From positions 1-21,982 of the IMG/VR virus record IMGVR_UViG_3300042465_005888: a stretch of 21,982 nucleotides of DNA. The stretch is one strand, 5' to 3'. A program made the position numbers and the translations under genes. The DNA is from a virus. The notes beneath the pieces are model-generated. The model did no database searches, was not told the origin of the DNA, and saw only the letters and a program-made list of their open reading frames with translations. Below are positions 1-6,600 of this stretch, one piece after another; the stretch's first letter is position 1, and every line of letters begins with the position of its first letter.

Positions 1-216
1 ATCAAGAAAGAGGGCAACGTCCGGGCCAAGAGTGTTTACGAAAAAAGAGAAGACGCCGAAGAGGCACTCAAACAAATCGAATACGCCGCAAAGAAGGGCG
101 AGAAATTCTTCCTAGAAGTCCGGGAAGGAAGCAGGACCCGGTGCGAAGGCTTTTGTCAGGTCGCGCCGTTCTGCAGTCAGTACAAGGACTATCAATCAAC
201 TAAGTCAAAGGATTAA
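1..216 (+). CDS. PD-(D/E)XK (RecB/Cas4-like) nuclease, C-terminal end only
   Basis: An open frame enters from the left edge in phase and stops at TAA 214-216, leaving 71 residues. The visible tail is Lys/Glu-rich and helical, then carries a Cys cluster, C-EGF-C-QVAPF-C (C-x3-C-x5-C), close to the end. Such a terminal Cys group after a charged helix is what is seen in phage RecB/Cas4-type PD-(D/E)XK exonucleases, where it can hold a zinc ion or an Fe-S cluster. The catalytic D/E-x-K core would lie outside the window, so the family call rests on the tail and on context. The annealing protein and SSB lie about 0.8 kb downstream, and an exonuclease plus annealing protein plus SSB is a classic phage recombination set. 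It could instead be another Cys-tailed replication protein. Confidence 0.55.
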   Translation: MKKEGNVRAKSVYEKREDAEEALKQIEYAAKKGEKFFLEVREGSRTRCEGFCQVAPFCSQYKDYQSTKSKD

Positions 217-219
217 TTC

Positions 220-417
220 ATGGCATCACAACGCATTTATCTCGTAAGCGGACCGACCGGGATTCGACTCGTGAAAGCGTCTGTCGCATCTCAGGCCATC
301 TCTCATGTGGCCAAGTCAGAGTTCAGCGCAAAGGTCGCTTCGCAAGACGATCTTGTTGAGGCCCTTGGAGACAGCATCAAGGTGGAAAACTATTCAAACG
401 ATCAGGAGCAGGCATGA
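220..417 (+). CDS. Small phage protein of unknown function (65 aa)
   Basis: The ATG at 220 follows an AAAGGA ribosome site and lies three bases after the preceding stop. The product begins MASQRIYLVSGPTGIRLVKA and has a short strand-helix pattern (RLVKASVASQAISHVAKSEF) followed by an acidic, Asp/Glu-rich second half. Small proteins with an R-L-V-[KR]-A-[SG] stretch and a hydrophobic helix are often found in phage early operons, with no known function. It has no Cys, membrane segment or catalytic motif. Its stop overlaps the start of the next gene (ATGA), so the two are probably translationally coupled. Confidence 0.7.
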   Translation: MASQRIYLVSGPTGIRLVKASVASQAISHVAKSEFSAKVASQDDLVEALGDSIKVENYSNDQEQA

Positions 418-581
418 GCAACTTTTTGTCTATTGCCTTTTTTGCTTGGATCTTTGGCGCGTGGCTTACGCACGTCATCACTTGCATCGCAACATCGAAG
501 TGGCTATTCCTGCTGGCGGGCGCCATTTTCTTCCCAGTTGGTTGTGTTCACGGAACCGGCATTTGGTTCGGTTTGTTTTGA
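414..581 (+). CDS. Small two-segment membrane protein (55 aa)
   Basis: This short reading frame starts at ATG 414, which overlaps the TGA of the gene before it, and ends at TGA 579-581. The 55-residue product is almost entirely hydrophobic and aromatic. A first membrane segment covers about residues 3-26 (FLSIAFFAWIFGAWLTHVIT) and a second about 29-48 (KWLFLLAGAIFFPVGCVHG), joined by a tight turn with Thr, Ser and Lys. It would sit in the host inner membrane as a hairpin. Small hairpin membrane proteins of this sort in phage early operons are sometimes linked to superinfection exclusion or membrane remodelling, but nothing here identifies a role. The stop/start overlap and sustained hydrophobic pattern make it a believable gene. 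Confidence 0.65.
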   Translation: MSNFLSIAFFAWIFGAWLTHVITCIATSKWLFLLAGAIFFPVGCVHGTGIWFGLF

Positions 582-590
582 GGGGTTATC

Positions 591-842
591 ATGAAAGTCT
601 ACGCACTTAATTTCATGGCGCCAGATATTGAGTATCTGATCTCTTCCATCGAGTTACGCGCCGCATCCATCGTCGAGGGCATCAGGATGCAGATCGAAAG
701 CCAAGACGCCCGGCCAGAAGATCCTCATATGGAGGACCCCTTCAAGGATGTGCAGCCCGCAGTCAAACCGCAGGAGGTTCAATGGGGATACAAGAAAGAC
801 GGCACGCCAAAGCGCCGACCCGGAAGAAGGGCACTCTCATGA
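591..842 (+). CDS. Hypothetical phage protein with basic C-terminal tail (83 aa)
   Basis: The ATG at 591 is preceded by GAGGGG at good spacing. The first 35 residues look helical and amphipathic (IEYLISSIELRAASIVEGIR), the middle is acidic (RPEDPHMEDPFKD), and the end is strongly basic: GYKKDGTPKRRPGRR. A K-x-D-G-T-P-[KR]-R-R-P-G-R tail of this kind recalls AT-hook or HNH-associated DNA-contact tails, so DNA binding is possible but is only an inference from charge. It overlaps the next gene by ATGA. No family recognised. Confidence 0.6.
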   Translation: MKVYALNFMAPDIEYLISSIELRAASIVEGIRMQIESQDARPEDPHMEDPFKDVQPAVKPQEVQWGYKKDGTPKRRPGRRALS

Positions 843-1033
843 AAATCAAAGAGTTCTTCTTCGATTTTGAGGCTGCGCCCATCAGCGACAACATCCTTCA
901 CGGCCCGATCACCACAGACCTGATGGAGTACATCCAACAGCGCAACGAAGCAAAACGCAAGCAGTCCATCGAGCTCCTCGGTGAGAAGTGGCTGCTCCAT
1001 CCAAGCAACATCAAGCGCAGGGAGGCGCAATGA
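839..1033 (+). CDS. Hypothetical small phage protein (64 aa)
   Basis: I chose the ATG at 839, which overlaps the previous stop (ATGA), rather than the in-frame ATG at 782, because the extra residues from 782 lie wholly inside the preceding gene and read as low-quality basic sequence. The product begins MKIKEFFFDFEAAP, has an N-terminal aromatic/acidic segment and a charged helix (DLMEYIQQRNEAKRKQSIELL), and ends KWLLHPSNIKRREAQ. No recognised domain. Its stop overlaps the start of the annealing-protein gene, so it may be coupled to it in translation. Confidence 0.6.
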   Translation: MKIKEFFFDFEAAPISDNILHGPITTDLMEYIQQRNEAKRKQSIELLGEKWLLHPSNIKRREAQ

Positions 1034-1740
1034 CAGAGAACTACTACATCAAGCTGGCGTCAGTTGACATCAGCAAAGAGATGGAGAAAAAGCAAAACCT
1101 CTCGTACCTTTCATGGGCTTACGCAGTTGACAAACTGATGCGCCAAGACCCGATGGCCAACTGGGAGTTCCATGCGCCCGAGATGTACGGCGAGACCATG
1201 ATGATCTCTTGCACGGTCACGGCCTTTGGCAAGCCCATCAAGATGCACCTGCCGGTCATGGATCACAGGAATCAGGCGGTCAAGAATCCAGACGCCTTCG
1301 TGGTCAACAAGAACATGATGCGCTGTCTGGTCAAGGCCATCGCCTGCCACGGTCTGGGCATCAATGTCTACGCCGGCGAGGACCTGCCTCTCGACGAGGA
1401 CGGCCACGTCAGCAAGCCCGCGCCAAAGGCAAAGGCGCCGCCAGCGCCCACACCAGCACCGCCGCCCAATAAGATCGAGGGCAAGGAAGGACCTTGGCAG
1501 CTCAAGGCCCAGATTAAACCGGCAGAGGGCAACTTCGTGGAGTGGGCAGAGATCGTCATCGAGTCCACCAACATCATGTTGGGTATGGCGCAGAGTGAGG
1601 CTGATGTTATGGCCATCTTCCGCACCAACACCAACATCTACAACCGCATGAAAGAAGAGCCCGGCAGCAGCGCCTACCAAGCCCTGCTGGAAAACTTCAA
1701 AAACGCCAAATCTCGATTCACAAACAAGGAAGAAGAATGA
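1030..1740 (+). CDS. DUF1071 / Sak3-like single-strand annealing recombinase
   Basis: This protein probably anneals complementary single strands during phage recombination and recombination-dependent replication, working with a 5'-3' exonuclease and SSB. The N-terminal domain (about residues 1-120) shows the family signature: QNLSYLSWAYAVDKL near residue 22, then NKNMMRCLVKAIACHGLGINVYAGEDLP around 93-120. A Pro/Ala/Lys-rich linker follows (about 128-148), then a C-terminal helical segment of about 85 residues. The start at ATG 1030 follows GGGAGG and overlaps the previous stop; the longer in-frame start at 988 lies inside the upstream gene. Length (236 aa) suits the family. SSB follows immediately with an ATGA overlap, as in many phage recombination cassettes. 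The biochemical role is by family, not shown here. Confidence 0.85.
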   Translation: MTENYYIKLASVDISKEMEKKQNLSYLSWAYAVDKLMRQDPMANWEFHAPEMYGETMMISCTVTAFGKPIKMHLPVMDHRNQAVKNPDAFVVNKNMMRCLVKAIACHGLGINVYAGEDLPLDEDGHVSKPAPKAKAPPAPTPAPPPNKIEGKEGPWQLKAQIKPAEGNFVEWAEIVIESTNIMLGMAQSEADVMAIFRTNTNIYNRMKEEPGSSAYQALLENFKNAKSRFTNKEEE

Positions 1741-2099
1741 ACGTCATCACCATTGCTGGCACGGTCGGCAAAGACGCCGAGATGAAATACCTCAACGACG
1801 GCACGGCCATTGCCGCGTTCTCTGTAGCAGATAGCCAAGGCAAGGACAAAACTGTTTGGTGGAACTGCTCGATGTTCGGCAAGCGGGCCGAATCGCTTGG
1901 CCAGTACATCCTCAAAGGAACGAGGGTCACGGTCTCCGGTCAGGTCACAGAGGATTCTTGGACCGACAAGAACGGCCTTGAGCGCAAGTCCATGAAGGTC
2001 CGCGTCAACGACATCGCCCTGCAGAGCAAATCAGAACCACGGCAAGAGGCGGCTCCAAAGCAAGAGCCGGTGATTGACGAGGGCGAAATACCGTTCTGA
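1737..2099 (+). CDS. ssb: Single-stranded DNA-binding protein
   Basis: A 120-residue SSB. Residues 1-95 form the OB fold, recognised from MNVITIAGTVGKDAEMKYL, then AIAAFSVAD, WWNCSMFGKRAESLGQYILKG and RVTVSGQV. Residues 96-113 are a short flexible linker, and the protein ends in DEGEIPF, a match to the acidic IPF tip through which bacterial SSBs recruit partner proteins. It protects ssDNA made by the phage exonuclease and replication fork and probably loads the annealing protein encoded just upstream, whose stop overlaps this ATG. The linker is much shorter than in bacterial SSB (about 170-180 aa), which is usual for phage copies. Confidence 0.95.
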   Translation: MNVITIAGTVGKDAEMKYLNDGTAIAAFSVADSQGKDKTVWWNCSMFGKRAESLGQYILKGTRVTVSGQVTEDSWTDKNGLERKSMKVRVNDIALQSKSEPRQEAAPKQEPVIDEGEIPF

Positions 2100-2101
2100 T
2101 C

Positions 2102-2521
2102 ATGAAGACGCTGCAGTTTGAAGCCGTGAAGGTGGCCCTCAAGCAGGACAAGACGGGCTACATTCTTACCCTGAACATGCACCCAGAGGAGGTTCCCGAG
2201 GAACTGCTTCGTGACTTCGTGGGTGCCCGCTATCAGGTGGTCATGGTGAGACTCAACGACGAAAACAGGCCAATGAACAGGGATCAGGAGTACGGCCGCG
2301 ATCCCGTTCGGACGGCCGGCATTCTGTGCCGCGACAAGATGTTTGCAGAATACCTTTTCCAGACTGGCGCCATCTTTGAGATGGACGAGCAGTCTGTCAT
2401 AGGTTGGCTCAAGTCAGAGCTGGACATCCAGTCTCGCGCAGAGCTGAAAGAAAACCGCGAGGCCGCACGTCGCCTCTACGCAATACAAGAGGATTTCAAT
2501 CTATGGAAAACAAGCGTCTGA
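2102..2521 (+). CDS. Conserved phage protein of recombination cassettes, unknown function (139 aa)
   Basis: Starts two bases after the SSB stop with no strong ribosome site, so it is probably translated by ribosomes finishing SSB. The N-terminal half is beta-rich (MKTLQFEAVKVALKQDKTGY and GARYQVVMVRLNDENRP), followed by helices, with the conserved-looking stretches VRTAGILCRDKMFAEYL and a C-terminal SRAELKENREAARRLYAIQEDF. Proteins with this K-V-A-L-K-Q-D-K-x-G-Y start and R-T-A-G-x-L-C-R-D core are common beside SSB or annealing genes in many unrelated phages, but no function is established as far as I know. An accessory role in DNA metabolism is inferred from neighbourhood only. Confidence 0.75.
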   Translation: MKTLQFEAVKVALKQDKTGYILTLNMHPEEVPEELLRDFVGARYQVVMVRLNDENRPMNRDQEYGRDPVRTAGILCRDKMFAEYLFQTGAIFEMDEQSVIGWLKSELDIQSRAELKENREAARRLYAIQEDFNLWKTSV

Positions 2522-2823
2522 TCCCCTACTCGGTGCATCTGCCAGAGGAGATCTATAAAAAACTCAAGGCCGCGGCTGGTGAGCGAAAAGCATCAGCCCT
2601 CGTTCGTGACGCCATCACAATCATTGTAAATGGCGACGACGAATTCAACGGCGGCTACAACAAGGCAGTCTCTGATGTCATCAACATGATCAAGGACAAC
2701 AGCATTTGCTCACGCATCAGCGTGGACGGCAACACCATCGCAGAGCATCTTGGAGAGCAGCTGCAAGAGATGATCGTCCCTCAGAACACGAAGGGGAAAA
2801 AGAATGGCAAAGCGAAAGGCTGA
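2503..2823 (+). CDS. Ribbon-helix-helix (CopG/Arc-type) DNA-binding protein
   Basis: I chose ATG 2503, preceded by AAGAGG, giving 106 residues; the longer frame from 2404 runs back through the upstream gene and its extra residues are an Arg-rich shadow. Residues 5-40 fit a ribbon-helix-helix unit: a strand with alternating residues (IPYSVHLP), a helix (EEIYKKLKAAAGE) and a second helix (ASALVRDAITIIVNG). RHH dimers insert the strand into the DNA major groove and usually repress. The rest (45-95) looks like a helical oligomerisation part, ending in a Lys-rich tail. It overlaps both neighbours. As the only clear DNA-binding fold in this operon it is a candidate regulator; its operator is not identifiable here. 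Confidence 0.7.
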   Translation: MENKRLIPYSVHLPEEIYKKLKAAAGERKASALVRDAITIIVNGDDEFNGGYNKAVSDVINMIKDNSICSRISVDGNTIAEHLGEQLQEMIVPQNTKGKKNGKAKG

Positions 2824-3004
2824 CGGGATCGAGATCCTTGTTGCCAGACAAGATCCAATCTCCATTCAAGAGATCACCATGCTCGACTGGTACGCCGCTT
2901 TTGCCATGCTCGGCATCAAGGAAGATAGCCCAAAAGATGCGGCCCGTCAGGCCTTTGAAAAGGCCGAGGCAATGCTGACAGAAAGAGCGCAAAGGATTCA
3001 ATGA
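2804..3004 (+). CDS. Small phage protein of the ISIRD-x-[WF]-A type (66 aa)
   Basis: The ATG at 2804 follows AAGGGG and overlaps the preceding gene by 20 bases. The 66-residue product carries a hydrophobic stretch (ISIQEITMLDWYAAFAMLGI) and a C-terminal helix (AARQAFEKAEAMLTERAQ). The pattern of D-W-[YF]-A-x-x-A-[ML]-x-G-[IL] followed by A-x-x-[AM]-[LM]-x-E-R matches a small protein class repeatedly found in phage early regions, of unknown function. It is not a membrane protein despite the hydrophobic patch. Stop overlaps the next start. Confidence 0.6.
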   Translation: MAKRKADGIEILVARQDPISIQEITMLDWYAAFAMLGIKEDSPKDAARQAFEKAEAMLTERAQRIQ

Positions 3005-3306
3005 TGGAACTTCACGACTGGTCAACATACATGCTTCGGTCCAAGCACCACCTCAAGGAGATGGAAAACAAACTGCTGCATAAAAACTACACAGAGATTG
3101 CTGCGCACGCCCATGCAATCAAGGATTCGGTCGATAAGGCAATGGCATGGGCTGCAGCCCGCAGGGGCGGGGCTGACATCGTGGAAATCCTTGAGGACAA
3201 TTTGCCATCTGTTGCGGATGCGCAACGGTACGTCCTGCTTGCGGCCATCCAAGAAATCAAACAGCTGCGCGATGAAAAGAGTTTTTTCCAGCAGGCGGGC
3301 AAGTGA
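3001..3306 (+). CDS. Hypothetical helical phage protein (101 aa)
   Basis: Two adjacent ATGs (3001 and 3004) follow in the same frame; the first overlaps the previous stop. The product is all-helical by composition. The first half (about 5-50) reads as an amphipathic helical hairpin (LRSKHHLKEMENKLLHKNYT and AHAHAIKDSVDKAMAWAA), and the second ends in VLLAAIQEIKQLRDEKS. Both patterns are familiar from small proteins of phage early operons; here they sit in one polypeptide. No catalytic motif and no assigned role. Confidence 0.6.
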   Translation: MMELHDWSTYMLRSKHHLKEMENKLLHKNYTEIAAHAHAIKDSVDKAMAWAAARRGGADIVEILEDNLPSVADAQRYVLLAAIQEIKQLRDEKSFFQQAGK

Positions 3307-3578
3307 ACAACCAGATCTCCCTCAAGGAACACGAATACCTGCAGCGACTCAAGACACTGCCATGCTCAGTTTGCGATGAGCCGGGGCCGTCTGACGCCCA
3401 CCACATCAAACAGGGCTTGCAGTACACCTGCGTAGCCCTGTGCAAATCCTGCCATCAGGGGAGCATTCTCGGCTGGCACGGACAGAAAAGAGCGTGGGCC
3501 ATCCGCAAAATGGATGAGCTCGACGCACTTAATACCACGATCTCTAGGCTTATCGCACTCATTGAAGAAGAGAAGTGA
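3303..3578 (+). CDS. HNH-type zinc nuclease, Ref-like (RecA-dependent nuclease family candidate)
   Basis: Starts at GTG 3303, overlapping the previous TGA (GTGA); no ATG is available before the motif region. The 91-residue product has a compact zinc/nuclease core: C21-x2-C24, D31-A-H33-H34, L46-C47-x2-C50-H51 and a later GWHGQKRAW with His59. This arrangement (Cys pair, HH, Cys pair plus His, then G-x-H) is that of HNH nucleases, and the H-H-I then L-C-x-x-C-H-x-G order resembles phage P1 Ref, which cuts DNA at RecA-made displacement loops. Ref itself is longer, with an extra N-terminal basic region missing here. It lies in the recombination operon as its last gene, fitting a recombination-linked or resolving nuclease. 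A plain HNH nuclease is the alternative. Confidence 0.7.
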   Translation: MNNQISLKEHEYLQRLKTLPCSVCDEPGPSDAHHIKQGLQYTCVALCKSCHQGSILGWHGQKRAWAIRKMDELDALNTTISRLIALIEEEK

Positions 3579-3590
3579 ATACTTTTAGGA

Positions 3591-3623
3591 GGCCGCAACC
3601 AAAACGCTTTGATTGCGCTAGCC
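3591..3623 (-). terminator. Hairpin at the convergent operon junction (possible terminator of the late operon)
   Basis: Read on the minus strand, C-GCAATCAAA (3617-3608), a GCGT loop, then TTTGGTTGC-G (3603-3594) make a ten-pair stem with one G-U pair. Three more pairs (GGC with GCC) close outside a bulge that is exactly the TAG stop codon of the 2363-aa protein gene. There is no U-run after the stem in either direction, so it is not a standard intrinsic terminator; it could stabilise the 3' end or act with Rho. On the plus strand the G-U pair becomes a C-A mismatch. The rest of 3579-3617 holds only a TAGGAGG without a useful start. Confidence 0.35.
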
Positions 3624-6600
3624 CTCAATCTCGGCCATGCGATTATTAAGAACCTTCATTCTGTTAGCAATAAGGTTCTCAACAGATTGAATTGCCTGCC
3701 GGTCGGCGCCCTTCTCCAAAAGGTCGCGCCTGCGCTGGCGCAGTTTCTGTACATCCTTCTCGACCTTGTTGGCAAACTGCACCAAGCGTGCCTCTGGGTT
3801 GTCCCTGATGTACTCCATCACGTTCTCGCGTGCTTCACGTCGGCCCTTGATCTCGTTCTCGTGTTTGTTGAGCTTTACGAGGTTGCTGTAGAACCGGGCT
3901 GACTCTGCGGCGTTACCCTTCGTATCGCCCACAAAACGGCCTACAAGAGGAATTTTGTACGTGGGCAGGTCTTCCCCCGTCACCATGCTTTTTGCGGTCG
4001 TCTGGGCCTTAATAAACTCCCTGCCGAGACCGCCGAAGGCTTGGCCAATCAGGTAGTCAAGCTGATCAGGTGTCGGGCTCAGTACGCCCGGCTGGAACTT
4101 GGTGCCGCCGCTGGCAAGGTTCAGGTAGTAAGCAATCTGCTCAGAGAACCAGCTTGCCGTGTCCTTGGCGCGGGTGTAGCCCGGCGTCGGGTCAAGATTG
4201 CTGAAGTCCTTGCGGGCGATCGGCTTGCCCGTCCAATCTCTGTTTTCGGTCAGTGCCACCAACGGGTCGGCAAACGTGGGAGCAATCGACTGCACAGACC
4301 ACCCGGCGTTGCCAACCGGGTTGAACGCCTCAAGGAACATGCCGGTCAGAGACTCGGCACGCTTGGCCGTATCTTTGAACCCGGACAGCGCCCACTCAGT
4401 GAGGATGCGGCTCACACCCGGAATGACGTGGTAGCCAAGCGGCATTGGGAAGGTCAGATACTTGCCATCGCCGATTGGCAGGATCAGGTTGCGCTCACGC
4501 ACAAACTCTGGCGGCTCTTCTTCATCAAAGCCGGCCATAGCCAACAGCGCGGCCTGCATCGTGCCAAGCAACAAGCCGCCGCCGATAATCTTTTTGCCCA
4601 TCGGGCCACGAAGCGTCTGGACCAGTCTGGTTGTGCCCTGCACAGCAGCGTTGAAGAACGCATACAGGGCGCCGGCCTGAACAGCAATCTGCCCCTTGCG
4701 GTTGAAGTTAACCGTCAGGTTCTTGGCCAGAGAAGCGGCCTCATCATTGCTCATCCCATTTTCTTTTGCTGCTTTGTAGGCAGACAGGCGGATGGCGTTT
4801 TCCATAGTGTCGTTGTAGTCAGACAGCCAGTCGAGCACAGCGCGGCCAGCGGCCTTTGCCTTGCCCTCGGTGATCTGCTTCATCTCGCGCTCAAGCGCCT
4901 CGGCACGCTCCTGCGAACGGCTGAACTGATCGCGGAAACCGGTCTGCCCGCCCTCACGTTGGAACTCGTTCCACAGTTTCGACCACTCGCCCTGAGCCTT
5001 CTCGCCGCGGCGATCCGCACGCAGGTCGGCATAGATACCCTTGAGTGCTGGCAACACACCGCCCATGATCTGCTTTTGAGATCCGGCAAGCGGGGTGTCG
5101 GACAGTTGTAGCGCAGCGCCCTGCACGTCACGAAGGAAGTTGTATGCGCCGAAGATCGGGTTGTACTGGGTGTTGACCGCCGCCATCCAGCGAGTAATGG
5201 TTGCAATCAAACTCATGCCGCGACCAAGCTGATCGGCATCTAAGTTTTTGAGCGCCGACGCCATGTTCTTTGCCCGATCGTTTTGCGGGTTGAAGAACAC
5301 ATAACGATCTCGGCCGTTGTAACGCATCGAAAGAACATTGTCATTGTTGCGCAGCATGGCATTGACGCGGCTGACAACCTCATTGGTGTTCTTGTCAATG
5401 CTCTTTTGCTGAGGCTCCTTCATCAAGAACTTAGCGTCCTCTTTGCTCAGGCCCATAGCCTCTAGCTCTTCGATGGCTGCTGGCGAGACCTCTGCCATCG
5501 GGTCAATTGCAAGCCAGAAGTCTGGGTTGGGGTTTTGCACGGCCAAGCCAAATAGCGCCTGAGACACCCGGTTTTTGTTGGCACGCACAATTGCCCGCTC
5601 ACGCTGCATGGCCACGTTGGCAAGGATGTCCACCACCTTGCGCTTGGAGCCCATCGCACGACGACTGAATGAGCCGCGCACATCAAAACCCTGACCAACG
5701 CCGGTGCTTGTCGTGGTGTACTGGAAGTCGATGTCTTCACGTTGCAGAGGCACGTAATATGGAAATGCCGCTTCCCACGCCTGTATTGTTTCTTTGCGCT
5801 CAAGACCTCCATCAAGAAGGACCTGTCTCGTTCCTTTTGTGATCGAGTCCAACTGCTTGGCCAGCGCCTCAAATTCCTTCTTGCGCTTTTCAGGCAAGCC
5901 GTCCATGTAGTCTTGCGCAGCCTGATCAGTAATCCCGGAGCCGCCGTCCTGCATGTCAGGATCGTTGGGGTTCACCTTGGCAACCTGCTCGTTGTAGGCG
6001 GGCGCATGACGGTTATGCAGGTACTTCTCAAACTCAGGAATGGTGATGCCCATGCGCTGCATGTTGTTCATCAGCGGGCGCAGCTCACCTTGCAGGAAGT
6101 CCTTGGTCTCCTTTGCAGTGCGACCGTGGTACAGCTCTTCCTGCAGGTATGGGTTCCACTTGTTTGCAATCTTGCCAGCCTTGGCGGTAATGGCTTCAAT
6201 CACACGCTTGGTGTCCACCATCTTGTCTTGCAGCAGACGAATGATGTCGTCCTTGGAGGTCTCGCCGTACAACTTGGTGTCGTCGGGCTCATTCCATGAG
6301 GACTGCACCTCTTCGTTGTAAATGTTTTTGCGCGGACGCTTGGTGGGCGGCTGTTCGCCTTCTTGCTGGAAGCGGATGTCTCCTTTACCAAACTGAGCCA
6401 TCAGCTCCGACTCATAGCCGGAAGAAATTGGAACCATGTCCGAAACGTCAATATCCAGTCCAGTTCCGGTATCAAAAGATTGGCCGGCCACCTGCACACT
6501 GCCATCAATTGGCTGATACTTATCTGGTGAAGCAAACCCACCTTCTTGCATAACAAGAACAACAGGTACCCTTAGCACACCCTCTGAGCTAAGCGCCGAC

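Noticed and set aside
3001-3306. The 101-aa protein as a fusion of two known phage families
   Set aside because: Similarity to both halves is from pattern memory only; without an alignment it stays a hypothetical protein.
3586-3611. TAGGAGG with a TTG downstream, as a possible plus-strand gene start
   Set aside because: The spacing (about 16 bases) is too long and the TTG frame is antisense to the 2363-aa coding sequence.
4041-5111. Long plus-strand open frame opposite the LPD38 region
   Set aside because: It lies antisense to a clear protein with consistent domains; its product is low-similarity and rich in Arg, Gln and Leu, and no ribosome site precedes it.
6318-6357. KRPRK segment of the giant protein as a nuclear localisation signal
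   Set aside because: A short basic run in a phage protein of a bacterial host; nothing else supports such a role.
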